Shown here in pieces: positions 11,301 through 20,300 of a DNA stretch of 64,000 nt. The stretch spans positions 1-64,000 of the forward strand of contig JBLMXQ010000028.1 in NCBI GenBank assembly GCA_050257855.1, given 5' to 3'. The DNA comes from JBLMXQ01 sp050257855 (GTDB taxonomy: Bacteria > Acidobacteriota > Vicinamibacteria > Vicinamibacterales > CAVVIG01). Numbering within the stretch: position 1 is the stretch's first letter; every line of letters begins with the position of its first letter. The notes under the pieces were generated by a model. That model was not told the origin of the DNA. It made no database searches and saw only the letters and a program-made list of their open reading frames with translations. Both the position numbers and the translations under genes were made by a program.

Positions 11301-14300
11301 CGACGAACGCGGACAAGCTGCAGCTGACCCCCCGCCTGAACTTCTTCGTCACGGCGCCGACGAGCGGACCCGGCAAGCCGCTGAAGCTCGTTCTGATCCC
11401 GGCCGACGGCGGTCCGCCGCAGGACGTGACGGCGCAGGCGACGTTCCAGACCATCGACCACGGCCTGTTGAAGACCGACATCCCCGGCTTCGGCACGATG
11501 GAGGACGCTATCTTCAGCAAACTGGAAGCGAACGGCGTGACCGTCCCCTTCCGAATCGCGGACGTGGCCGTCGACAACGGCAGCCTGAAGGCGATTTCCG
11601 GCGGCGTGCAGGCGGTCGAAGGGTGCATCACGGTCGGCGCCCAGACGAAGTGCTCGAACCCCGTCATCGTCATCGCGGGCGTCGAGCTCGACTCGATCGA
11701 TCTCTCGCCGGAATCGCTGCTCACCGGCGCGCTGCAGGGCGCCACTGCGGCGGCGAACCTCGCGAAGAACAACCTGACGAAGAAGATCAAGGACGTCGAG
11801 ATCAATCCGCCCATGATCCTGGCGGCCGACGACAACGCCGTTGCACTCGACAAGGGCGTGGTGTCGCTCGACAACGTCCAGTTCCAGTTTTTCGGCGGGC
11901 CGTGGAAGCTGGGGCTCAAGGACCTGTACGACGCCGTCGGAAACGTGCTGACGGACCTGGGCCCCGAGACGGCGCCGGAACAGATCGTTCTGAAGCTGGT
12001 CGAGGTCGGGGTCGGGCAGTGCGCCGCCGGCCTCCTCGACTACGCGCCCGAGGACGCAGCGGTCGCCGCGATGTCCCCGACCGGGATCCCCTGTGTGGAG
12101 AACGTCGTCCAGGCCGGGGCACCCGGCCTGACTCACATCACCGGCACGCTCGACCTCACGAGCCTCGACCTCGGCAAGAAGTCGGACGACGTCACGGTCT
12201 TCGTGCTGCCCTCGCTGGAGAGCGCGCAGATCGAGCCGGCAACGACCGTCATCCCGGATCTCGCCACCAAGGCGTCGATCCGCACGTTCGCCCGGATGAA
12301 GCTGGCGCAGGCCGCGCACTTCCACATGCCGGACAAGTACCGGACGTTCACCGAGTTCGTGGACAAGGTCCTGCCGGGCAAGTGGAAGACGATCGGAACG
12401 AACGGAATCGACTACACCTTCGACGGCGGATACCGAGTCTCCTTCAAGTTCCAGTTGTCGCTGGACGACGCAGGCAAGAAGATCGATTTCAGCGACGTCG
12501 AGATCGGCTTCCACACGCCGAACGTCTTCAACAGCTACGACGTCGGCCAGCCGGTAACCGCAGTCGGATCGGGCAGCGGCGCGGACCACGATTCGATCGC
12601 ACGGGTCAGCTCGCCGGGATCATTCGAAGCTACCGAGAAGGTCGAGGCCGTCGGCGCCGCGGGAACGACCTTCGTGGGCAACAAGGTCAGCATGCCCCTG
12701 ATGGGCGACGCGCGGGCGACCGGCAAGATCGTCGTCTGCTCGGACCCGGCCGGCTGCGAACAGCCGCAGCTCACGCCCCGGATCGTCTTCTCGCAGGTCG
12801 GCGCGAACTGTTCCAGGCAGCTGCGCGTCCAGGCCGTCGCGGCCGACGGCACGGCCCGCGACGTCACCGGCGATCCGGATACGCAGTACTTCTCGCTGCA
12901 GGGCGAGATCGACAAAGGGACGATCACGGTCGCCGGCGTCTCGATCCCGGCGCTCCAGACGGCGGTCGATGCCGCCGTGAACGCGATCAAGCAGAAGCTG
13001 TCGGCGAACGGCATCACGGTGCCGTTCGCGCACGGTCGCGTGAGCATCTCGCCAACCGGCGCGCTGACCGTGAACGCTCCGGGTCTCGAGCTGGTGTGGG
13101 CGACGTACAAGGGCAAGTTCGCCAGCTTCTCCGTGGTTCTGGCGGGGCTCAAGCTGGGCAAGCTGTCCCTCGAGCCCCTGTCGCTCGCGACCGCTCCGCT
13201 GCAGACCGACCCGGGCGAGGCACTCTTCGAGAAGGTCGCCAAGGCGGTCGGCGCCGACGGCGATCCGCCGATGATCCTGGTCAACTCCGACCCGGGCGTG
13301 CCCTTTTCGTTCCTGAATCGGCAGGGGCTCGTGCGTCTGCACGACCTGACGTTCAACGTGCTGGGAGCGAGTATCGGCGTGCGCGATCTGATCGGCGCGC
13401 TCAAGGACTTCATTGCACCGGAGGTGGCCGCGGTCGCGAAGGAAGAGAACGACCCCAACCCGCAGGATCCCGCTCCCCCGACGTTGCTGACCGCCATGTT
13501 CAAGCTCGCGGAGTTCTCCGTCGAGGAGGCGGCCGCGCAGCTGCTCGACTTCGAGGTCGACGACGGCAAGGACGTCGTCGACCTCACGGCGGAACTGCCG
13601 AAGGGCGTCGTCACCGCCAAGAAGCCCGGCGTCGCGACGATCAAGGCCTCGCTCGCGCTGGGCGACGACGCCTGCGGCCTCGGCAAGGCGACGGGCGAGA
13701 TGATGGTCTGGGTGCTCCCCGGTCTCCAGTCGCTCGCCCTCGAGCCGCCGCATGTCGTCATGTGCGCGAACACCGCGGATCCGGGCGCCACGATCAGGTC
13801 GATCGTCTGCTCCCAGCCCCTGCCGCCCGCGACGCTGCAGTTGCCGAGCGAGTTCACGACGGTCGGCGAGTTCGCCGATCACGTGCTGCCGCAGAGCCTG
13901 CAGCCCCCCATACCCGGCCAGGCAAACATCGATCACACGTTCCGGGACGGCGATTTCGAGCTTCGCGTGAGAGCGACAGTGACGGTCAACTTCAGCGACA
14001 TCACGCTGTCGAATCTCCAGATCTGCTTCACGGTCCCGAACGGGCTGGACGGCGCGCCAGGCGTTCCTCCGTTCATCACGAACGCCTACAACTTCGACGA
14101 TCCGTCCGTTGCCTTTCTGAACGGCGCGTCAGCGTTTTCTGCCTTCGTGAAGGATCTCGGTCAGCCCGGGGAAACGGAAATCGATAACACCGTGGAGGTT
14201 GCGACGATTGCCAGCCTTGCGGCGGCGGGCACGGTGACCGTGGTGAACTGCCCGCCCGGGTCGCCGGTCATCGTGGTCGACAAGGCGCTCGACGCCACCG

Positions 14301-17300
14301 GGCCGGGCGTCGTCGCCGGGCCAAACGGTCCGGTCGTGTCGCCCGGCGCGACCGTGCATTACATCGTCCGCGTCGGCAACGTCGGAACGCAGGAGATCGA
14401 CAACCTTCAGGTGAGCGAAGCCGCAACGCTGACCGATGCGAACGGCGCGCCGCTTCCCGACCAGCCCCAGATCGTCAGCTGTACGACCGCGTCGGCTCCC
14501 CAGCAGTCGAGCTGCTTCGTGCCGGCGCTGCAGCCCAACGAGTTCGTCGAGTTCGACGTGCTCGTGTCGGTCCCGCAGACCGCGACGGGCGCGGTGCTGA
14601 CGAACACGGCTTCAGCCGGCGGCTCGACCGCGCAGGTGTCGACGCCGACGGCAAGCCCGACGATCACGGTGACCAAGCTGCTCATCGACCCCGGGCCGAG
14701 CGGCGCGCCCGACTCGACGATCGACCCGACGGGGGCGCCGGTGCTCAAGCCCGGCGAGCAGGTCAGATATCGAATCGAAGTCCGGAACGTCGGTACCGCC
14801 GACGAACAGAACATTGCCCTCTCGGATCTGACGACCCAGGTGAACGCGTCCGCCCAGCCGACCACGCTGTTCCAGAAGCAGTATCCGCCATTCAACCTCG
14901 CCGCCGGCACGAGCACGCAGTTCGAGGAGACGGTCACCCTGCCGGCGGATTGCGGCAGCGGCCAGACGATCCGGAACGTCGCGACCACCGCCGGCAACCT
15001 GGCCACCGTCACCAATCTCCTCAGATGCTCGCCGCAGCTGTCCATCGTCAAGACGCTGGTCGATCCGCCGGTCGCCGACGGCGTCGCCATCGCGGGCACG
15101 ACAGGCCCGCTGCAGCAGGTCCGCTACCGCATCGAGGTCAGCAACAGCGGGACTGCCGAGGCGTCGAACGTCACCGTGACCGACGATCCGCGCCTCGAAA
15201 AGAGCGGCCAGCCGCCGATTTCCCTGGCGCCGCCAGGGACGGTTCCAGGCTGCGCGCTCGGCACGATTCCGCCCGGCGGCTCGGCGCAATGCGAGCTCGT
15301 CTTCGCGTTCGGCACGGAGGCGAACGGCACCAACCTCGTCAACACGGCGACGGTCGCCGCTCCGGCAGGCGGACCGTCAGCGACGACCACGAATCCTGTG
15401 ATCGCGCCGACCCTGGTGATCAAGAAGGAGATCATCGCGCCGGCGCCGGATCCGCAGACCGGCCACTCGACGGTGCTCGCCGGCACGACCATCACCTATC
15501 GCGTCAGGGTCACGAACAAGGGCATCGCGGCGGCGACCAACGTCGTGCTGAACGATCAGCCGTTCATCTCGGACGTGAGCGGCCAGGTCACGCCGCTCAC
15601 GAACTCCCTGTTCACGTTCCCGGCGATCGACCCGAACCAGACGATCGAGGAGCCGGTCGCCGTGGCGGTGCCGCTCGGGTTCGGCGGCGGAGAGCTCCTG
15701 AACCACGCCGAGATCACGAACGTGCCCGGAGTCAACCCCGTCGAGGTCGTGAGCGATGTCGTCCAGCCGCAGCTGGTCGTCGAGAAGCACCTCGTCGATC
15801 CGCCCGGGGACCTGTCGCGCGTGGTCCGCGGCTCGACGGTGACCTATGCCGTGACGGTGACGAACACGGGCACCGCGATCGCCCCGGGAGTCGCCGGCAC
15901 GGACACGGCGTCGATAGACGGAAGGATATTCGCCGGGCCTTCCCCGCTCGCGTTCGGAGACATCGCCGCGGGACAGTCGGTGACCAAAACGGTCGTCCTG
16001 AGAGTGCCCACGCTCGGCGCGATCGTTCAGCCCTGCCCGCCTGGCATCCCGTGCTCCGTCACGACGCCGCGAATGACGAACATCGCCGAGATTCCCGGCA
16101 CGGCCGCGGTGACCACGAACGACGTCGTCAATCCGAAGCTGCGCGTCACCGAAGCCCTCGTCGATCCGCCGCCGGTCGCGAATCAGCCGACCGCGGTGCC
16201 CGGCGGATCGGTTGCGACGTACAGCATCACGGTCGAGAACACCGATACCATCGCCGCGGAGGCCGTCCTGCTCGCCGACAAGGCGCGGGTGGGCGCCGTC
16301 ACCCTGTTCGACCGCACGTTCCAGCTCGGAACGCTGCAGCCGGGCGACCGACGCGTCCAGCTCGTCCGCGTCGAGGTTCCCGTCGGCTTCGACGGCGCAT
16401 CGCTCGTCAACGACGCGACCGTCGACTACCTGCAGGAAGCGGCCGCCACGACGAGCAACACGATCGCCGATCCGACCGTCGTCCTCGACAGGCAACTGCT
16501 GGACGGCCCCGGCGTGATCGACGTCGCGGGTCAGCCGCCAATCGTGGTTAGTGGCTCGACGGTCTCGTACGAGGTCACGGCACGCAACATCGGCACGACG
16601 ACCTTGAGCGGCATCACGTTGACGGATGCGCCCAGCGTGCAGGTGCGAGCCGCCGACGGAACGGCGACGGAAACCGCGCTGCCCGTCGCGACGGCAGCGA
16701 TCGCGACGCTGCTGCCGGGCCAGACGTTCACCACGACGATTGCCGTGGCTGTGCCTCCCTCCGGCAGCGGCGGGTTCCTGCTCAACCGGCTGACGGCGAA
16801 CGTGCCCGGGAGCGGCACGCTGACAACCGAGGACGGCATCGTCGACCCGGGACCGGCGGGCCCGATCGTCACCGAGATGGTGCTGGCGCCCCGGCAGGAT
16901 TGGAGCGACAGCGCCGGCGGCAACAACCGTCCGTTCGACAGCACGCCGGGAAACGGCCTCGTCGATGCGGGCGATCTCTGGATCGAGGTGCTGAACCCGA
17001 CGACGGCCACTCAGAACTGGCAGGTCCGGATCACCGACGCGACGGGCGCGACATTCAGCAAGACGCTCGGACCGCCGGATGCGAGCTCCACGGTGCGCCT
17101 GCTGACCGGCTTCGGCGCGGTCACGCTACCCGTTGCGAGCGTCGATGTCCTCGACGATCAAGGCGTCGTGCAGAAGCACTTCGATGTCGCTGCCATGGAG
17201 CGACAACTCGGGCGGGCGACCGGACCGGACGACGAATCGCTTGCTTGGTCGGTCCTCGGGCTGCCGTCGCCCGATACCCAGCAGTTCGTGAGAGGCAGGG

Positions 17301-17329
17301 CGACCATCGGGGTGTTCTCGCCGTTCTAG
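5363..17329 (+). CDS. Giant secreted protein: propeller, BIG_2, IPT/TIG, subtilase S8, duplicated module, DUF11 array
   Basis: The frame has 3988 codons from GTG 5363, but that start is nominal; it is more likely the continuation of the upstream gene. Order of domains, numbered from GTG: LVIVD-like blades 1-115; BIG_2-like domains about 231-410; a pre-peptidase-like EPND segment near 512; an IPT/TIG domain about 626-700; a subtilisin-family S8 domain about 860-1180 with a visible triad of D865 (VIDTG), H909 (GHGTEV) and S1120 (GTSFAAP); a YncE-like propeller about 1190-1855; two copies of an unrecognised module (about 1988-2469 and 2470-2968); seven DUF11-like repeats to about 3832; and a C-terminal domain. 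There is no LPXTG motif or C-terminal hydrophobic anchor. The intact triad suggests a real protease embedded in a surface or secreted scaffold; substrate unknown. The next giant gene starts 7 bases downstream, so co-transcription is likely. Confidence 0.88.
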   Translation: MPAMGDPVLLSVVHFTSETTSVALDANERIAYVGLGARGVALVDLDGPASVQPIDLDHDGVDDRILGVIDTPGSAGRLALALDRGLAFVADASAGLTAIQLLPPRTSFTSLERDPIAGRTGDEQSILTSGVAFTSDQAIEVSVNVAASSRDRLVLRIDERPDPTGTPRLSFADGALSTPLEPGLNAFSMPIEPAAAAGGSTVALVVQTVAGATVARQTFRLAPFDASTAAIRSLVVAPDAVSLDLNQQFAQLSIAGVLDDGTTINLTGEPATRFAISSDAVATVNASGLVLANAGGHAIVTVTHGGLAAEVPVSVDLLAAVVGFETTEPFVTLTSAGDRKPLSIDVKLSDGGLEPFSSGLGTFETSNPSVATVDAAGNVVAVGEGTALITVRSGNAVAEVHVAVEFRTPPVVSSIALAAPATVPSDSGQATLSARVTGTGSLEGLAVTFALQGQTGASSTAQTDYDGIAAGILRGLHAPGTFTVQASVVNPADGTTLSAAATVTVERAGGDIEPNDTVAGAIPLAPDTPVSGNLGPGDLVDVYATTSSTPGTLTAALTLPVDADPASLRVVFLAADGSELARTTPSSHRQNFRQDVAAGSAFVAVESTGPSAAYQLETRMLQGPIGIASVSPLSGGPGTPVAIVGTGFSLDPTETRVLFNGALAKVVSATPTRIDAVVPANAIDGPVRVVSAAMAADGPVFTAGATSRPPITLASTRSENLRFDPVAHLLVDATRLLIFADPVVDRTQIEALVGGLGGTIIGATPALNAYYVEFAANQTIAGLAAIRRQLAQSPLVLHVLRDTFATPAGQAIDLRDKAGVWPGTDLPRALAFDLSKIFEAVDLIRSTRPFTDSTKLAPVHVGVIDTGFMPFKASEFQAQGQTVVTLFRSAANVGPFSSGNLGLIDPVGHGTEVTGIIAATNDGVGASGALNDLFRPGEAPFQVLVYGVADPLSGRLSSAQIFAALAALAARGDVDAVNMSFETKYTGQTPEFTDDSQAFLDAFALFGGRTALVAAAGNDGVDAQFVVPAALSKRTAAVITVGAVAVANLDGSGEGADARAIFNDTGGDVENGDVPCRAGTATLESNCGSVVTLAAAGEDIFTTSTFAPGYLDGAVAAGTSFAAPIVTAIVGMLQAIRTAGAQPLTAAFIRDLLVSSADDISATWGAGPMRRLDALNAVRAVLPPSGTQMIYVADQDAVNDNGLPPGRIIGIDVDPKTGQPILPPNHKVIPLTFTKNGITFTGARPTALAISPSGEKFYAVVRSVAPDLGDGVLVVNTLSNEAEDFIPFSGVAFAAPAGGAPPGSGAPVLLSNLRPGMVFSKDGRLLYVAVGTGIAIVNTTEEKLVRSFADLPAAFKTLAAGQLPDLAWRQSAVAVAVAAGINTTQGHRPGVAINGLTLSPDGRTLFAVVSTGGGGGTQPGGVIPIDVDLYKDARPDVAGLQSDLSGYFTPIGTTGVVPMSSAGDTAGGDEPGAAAVSGNGKHLYLVNGGLDFFEAIPPADLDLAKYGILLAGPAAISFGGSGLAGLLATIGGFGSLESSLYAQLLADIKAQASSGVTFIGAPGFSGVFDLQPGTAQAPPSLTQSWLFPSEVSFGWNPNVAGQALVVNQFHIKGVFARRPFDIAMRPDGRRAVVPFFQTGNVGILDLERQAQFLSPPGATPKPAFSGVAPDLFQGVVAVTPALALDNQLWPQRGAFKIAGTPNYVPSPDESLLFTWDAEYAQNGRFSVASHAGNGDPRTVTAPIPDFVTNTDNRFRLTELGATFNGNSVSWVEHGQTISGSIGDTVSLQRGGGAISITSDAAIDADFNAHIGSTTVDQDNQVRPYYSGLPVAGAVTNLDVYTPGTATPVAFHRPRGIAIQPFVGIEVPRFGDHVTAHEPVGVVWRDARVQRVRFELGDPDAQDSFGQAATLNTFSEVLSDEAARERAFDLTFGALFAPGTQAAQGKRYRITAEILDGSSDEISRTSIDVTFDDAQKPIDTTTNADKLQLTPRLNFFVTAPTSGPGKPLKLVLIPADGGPPQDVTAQATFQTIDHGLLKTDIPGFGTMEDAIFSKLEANGVTVPFRIADVAVDNGSLKAISGGVQAVEGCITVGAQTKCSNPVIVIAGVELDSIDLSPESLLTGALQGATAAANLAKNNLTKKIKDVEINPPMILAADDNAVALDKGVVSLDNVQFQFFGGPWKLGLKDLYDAVGNVLTDLGPETAPEQIVLKLVEVGVGQCAAGLLDYAPEDAAVAAMSPTGIPCVENVVQAGAPGLTHITGTLDLTSLDLGKKSDDVTVFVLPSLESAQIEPATTVIPDLATKASIRTFARMKLAQAAHFHMPDKYRTFTEFVDKVLPGKWKTIGTNGIDYTFDGGYRVSFKFQLSLDDAGKKIDFSDVEIGFHTPNVFNSYDVGQPVTAVGSGSGADHDSIARVSSPGSFEATEKVEAVGAAGTTFVGNKVSMPLMGDARATGKIVVCSDPAGCEQPQLTPRIVFSQVGANCSRQLRVQAVAADGTARDVTGDPDTQYFSLQGEIDKGTITVAGVSIPALQTAVDAAVNAIKQKLSANGITVPFAHGRVSISPTGALTVNAPGLELVWATYKGKFASFSVVLAGLKLGKLSLEPLSLATAPLQTDPGEALFEKVAKAVGADGDPPMILVNSDPGVPFSFLNRQGLVRLHDLTFNVLGASIGVRDLIGALKDFIAPEVAAVAKEENDPNPQDPAPPTLLTAMFKLAEFSVEEAAAQLLDFEVDDGKDVVDLTAELPKGVVTAKKPGVATIKASLALGDDACGLGKATGEMMVWVLPGLQSLALEPPHVVMCANTADPGATIRSIVCSQPLPPATLQLPSEFTTVGEFADHVLPQSLQPPIPGQANIDHTFRDGDFELRVRATVTVNFSDITLSNLQICFTVPNGLDGAPGVPPFITNAYNFDDPSVAFLNGASAFSAFVKDLGQPGETEIDNTVEVATIASLAAAGTVTVVNCPPGSPVIVVDKALDATGPGVVAGPNGPVVSPGATVHYIVRVGNVGTQEIDNLQVSEAATLTDANGAPLPDQPQIVSCTTASAPQQSSCFVPALQPNEFVEFDVLVSVPQTATGAVLTNTASAGGSTAQVSTPTASPTITVTKLLIDPGPSGAPDSTIDPTGAPVLKPGEQVRYRIEVRNVGTADEQNIALSDLTTQVNASAQPTTLFQKQYPPFNLAAGTSTQFEETVTLPADCGSGQTIRNVATTAGNLATVTNLLRCSPQLSIVKTLVDPPVADGVAIAGTTGPLQQVRYRIEVSNSGTAEASNVTVTDDPRLEKSGQPPISLAPPGTVPGCALGTIPPGGSAQCELVFAFGTEANGTNLVNTATVAAPAGGPSATTTNPVIAPTLVIKKEIIAPAPDPQTGHSTVLAGTTITYRVRVTNKGIAAATNVVLNDQPFISDVSGQVTPLTNSLFTFPAIDPNQTIEEPVAVAVPLGFGGGELLNHAEITNVPGVNPVEVVSDVVQPQLVVEKHLVDPPGDLSRVVRGSTVTYAVTVTNTGTAIAPGVAGTDTASIDGRIFAGPSPLAFGDIAAGQSVTKTVVLRVPTLGAIVQPCPPGIPCSVTTPRMTNIAEIPGTAAVTTNDVVNPKLRVTEALVDPPPVANQPTAVPGGSVATYSITVENTDTIAAEAVLLADKARVGAVTLFDRTFQLGTLQPGDRRVQLVRVEVPVGFDGASLVNDATVDYLQEAAATTSNTIADPTVVLDRQLLDGPGVIDVAGQPPIVVSGSTVSYEVTARNIGTTTLSGITLTDAPSVQVRAADGTATETALPVATAAIATLLPGQTFTTTIAVAVPPSGSGGFLLNRLTANVPGSGTLTTEDGIVDPGPAGPIVTEMVLAPRQDWSDSAGGNNRPFDSTPGNGLVDAGDLWIEVLNPTTATQNWQVRITDATGATFSKTLGPPDASSTVRLLTGFGAVTLPVASVDVLDDQGVVQKHFDVAAMERQLGRATGPDDESLAWSVLGLPSPDTQQFVRGRATIGVFSPF
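11324..14268 (+). repeat. Two tandem copies of an unrecognised ~490-residue module
   Basis: Copy 1 (11324-12769) and copy 2 (12770 to about 14268) share a collinear set of diverged motifs. Paired landmarks: LTPRLNFF/LTPRIVFS; ANGVTVPF/ANGITVPF; NPPMILAADD/DPPMILVNSD; LKDLYDAV/VRDLIGAL; VTVFVLPSLES/MMVWVLPGLQS; FTEFVDKVLP/VGEFADHVLP; IDYTF/IDHTF; FSDVEIGFHTPN/FSDITLSNLQICFTVPN. Order and spacing are kept, so this is an old internal duplication. I do not know the fold. Confidence 0.8.
14268..16855 (+). repeat. Seven DUF11-like repeats (~115-130 residues each)
   Basis: Units begin near 14268, 14664, 15039, 15414, 15774, 16140 and 16482. Each opens with a motif of the type VxKxLVDPP, followed by a core such as VTYAVTVTNTGTA and an LxDxP element. 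DUF11 repeats are beta-sandwich stalk domains of cell-surface proteins. Confidence 0.85.
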
Positions 17330-17336
17330 TGCTCGA

Positions 17337-20300
17337 ATGATGCGCAAACCGGGGTGGATCGGCGCGGCCGCAGCCAGTTTCGTCGTTGCGTCCTCCGTGT
17401 GTCTCGAGGCGCAGCAGGCGCCCCTGCCGCCGCTGACCCGCCTCCGGTTCGACATCATCGGCGTCCGCCTGGTCGTCGATCCGCCCGCGCTCACGGTCCC
17501 GAAGAACCTCGCGACCCAGATCAACACCTCGCTGGTCCTGCCGCCCGGGATCGGAGACGAGGCGCGCGACGCCATCCTGGCGCTGACCGACGGCGCGCAG
17601 GTCGAAGCGGAGCTGCGCGGACCCTCCCTGCCCCCGACGCGCATCGCGGTCGTGCCCGGCAAGCCGATTCCGATTCCGCCGCTCGCGATCCCGGGCGACT
17701 ACTTCCTCGACGGCATCCGCCTCGAGAAAGGCGGACAGACGGTGCTCGACGCAACGACGTCCGACGGCCGGCCGGCCTCCACGATCCCGATTCGCGTCAT
17801 CAACGAGGTCCTCGTCGCTTCGGTCACGTCGAAGCCGCTCTCGCTCGACGACATCCGCAGCAAGGGCATCGTCATCGACGAGAAGAACTTCAGCGCGGTC
17901 AACTTCCAGGTGGCGTTCAATATCGACGGCAAGCCGTTCACGATCAACGCGCCGGCCGTGCTGCCGACGCCCGAGCTGCTGAAGACCGCTCCCGACCGCC
18001 AGGTGCTGGTGCAGCAGATCTCGGCGATGAACCGCACGCTCTCCGCCGCGCTGACGACACTGCCGCCCGAGTTCGATCGGCCGGGCCTGAACTTCTCGAT
18101 CGCCGCCCTGCCCTTCTTCCCGGTGGACGACGCCGGGTCCGATCCCGGCTTTACGACGCCGCCGATCACCGGCCTGATCGTCATCCCCGGCAACGTCGCC
18201 TTCCTGAACCAGTTCTTCTCGGCCATGCTGCTGGTCGCCAACGTCGCGCCCGATGGCACGCCGCTCGTCCTGCAGGACGTCTCGGGCACCGTCACGCTGC
18301 CGACCGGCGCCGACCACGTCGCCGGCACGTTCGACCAGCCGGGCGACGACCCGCTGCGCCTGGCCCGAGTCGACGGCGCCGGCGTCCAGCCGACCGTTCC
18401 GGTGGCCCAGCGCGGCCCCGACGGCAAGCTCGGGACCGCCGACGACGTCTTCGTGATCCCGCCGCAGAAACAGGGCGAGGGCGAGTTCCTCATCGAGGGC
18501 CTGAAAGAGGGCTCGAGCCAGTTCGACATCGCCATCACGGCGACGCTGGTCGGCCTCCCCTCCGGCCCGGTGGTCCTGCAGGGACAGGCGGCCGGCGCGG
18601 TATTCGTGCGCAACCCGACGTTTGCCGTGACCCTCGCCCACCCGCGGCGCGTCCTGAGCGGCGAGCCGTACTCGGTCTACGCCACCGTGACGAACACGTC
18701 GAAGACACCGGCCAATCTGGTCAGCGTCAATCTGGACCCGCACTCCATCACGGGCGCACAGCTGCTGTCGGATCCGACGGTCACGTTCGACTCGATTCCG
18801 CCCGGACAGTCGGCCGTCGCGAAGTACTCCCTCAGGGCGCAGCTCACCGGCGAGGTGACGTTCGCGTCGTTCACCGGCGACGCGGCGCTCGGCGGCGGCA
18901 TCCGCCTGGAAACGGGCGTCGACGAGCGCGGCGTCGCCCTGTCGGCCAACGCCATCGTCCTGCCGCAATCGACCGATGCGCTGCCCGCGTCTCTCGTCGC
19001 CGCGGCGCAGCGCGTGCTCGGACAGGCGTTCAGCGTCGCGACCGCGCCGGCCGAAGCGCTCCCCGACGGCGTCCTGTTCGTCAAGCGGCAGACCGTCATC
19101 GATCGCGGCATCGAGCTCGCTGAGGCCGGCGAGCGGGTGCAGTTCGGCGAGCCGCTCTCCCGGGTCGTCCAGGATCTGCTCCTCGACTGGCTCGGAAACG
19201 CCAGCTTCGATGAAGGCTTCGATCAGATCCTCCGGGAGACCGATGCCGGATCCGCGCTCCTGTCCGAGTTCGCCGCCATCGTCGCGCCGCAGGCGGTCGG
19301 AGGCCAGGCGCTCGACTACCAGCGCCAGTTCGCGCAGACCACCGCCGCGCGCGACGGTCATCTGTCGGCGATTGGAGCGGCCGAAGGCGGCACGGCGGCA
19401 CCGACGATGACCATCACCCGCGCCTCGGGCGGCGGCGTCGGGGAGGTGGAAGGCGTTCCGACCAGCTCGCTCGAATCCGGCGCACTTCTCGAGCTGTCGG
19501 CGAACAGCAGCGCCGCGAGCCTGGCAATCGTCGCGCGGCCGGAAACGGACCATTACACGATCGAGATCGACGCGCCCGCCAGCGGCCTCTACGACCTCGG
19601 GGTCGTGGTCCCGGTCGGCCCGGGCGATCTCCGCCAGTTCCGCTTCGCGGGGATCCCCCTCGACGCGGGCGGTCGCGCGCAGGTCGAAGTGGACGTGCCC
19701 GCGGGATCGGGCGCCACCCTGTCGATCGATCGCGACGGCAACGGCGTGTCGGATGGAACGGCGGCCGCGGACCTCGTGGACGTTACCGCCGGACCGCCGC
19801 AGCTCGTCGCGGCGCGCCAGCTCGCCTCGTCTACTCTCGATCCGGGCAGCGCCTCCGATCCCGCCACCTACGGTCTGCTCGTCGGCGCGCTGTTCGATGC
19901 GCCCGTCACCCAGGTATCGGCCGAGCTGAAGTCGAACTACTCGATCGATTCCAATGCCGTGATCGGCACGCAGCTTCAGCACAACGGCCGGTTGGTCTAC
20001 CTGTATCTGCAGAAGCCGATCGGAGGGCTCACGCCGCGCTCGTTGACCGTCAACGGGGTCGCCGACTCCCGGGGCAACGTGCTGCCGAACCAGACGCAGC
20101 CGATCGTCATGAGCCTGACCGACGGCGCGCACGTGTTCGGCCAGGTGCGCGACGCGGGCGGCGCGGGCGTGGGCGGCGGCATCCTCGAGCTGACCATCAG
20201 CTCCGTGAACGGATCATCGTTCAACGTGGCAGCCATCCGCACCGACGGGAGCGGCGGCTTCGACTTCGACTTCGTTCCGCGCGTCGGCACCTTCACGATC

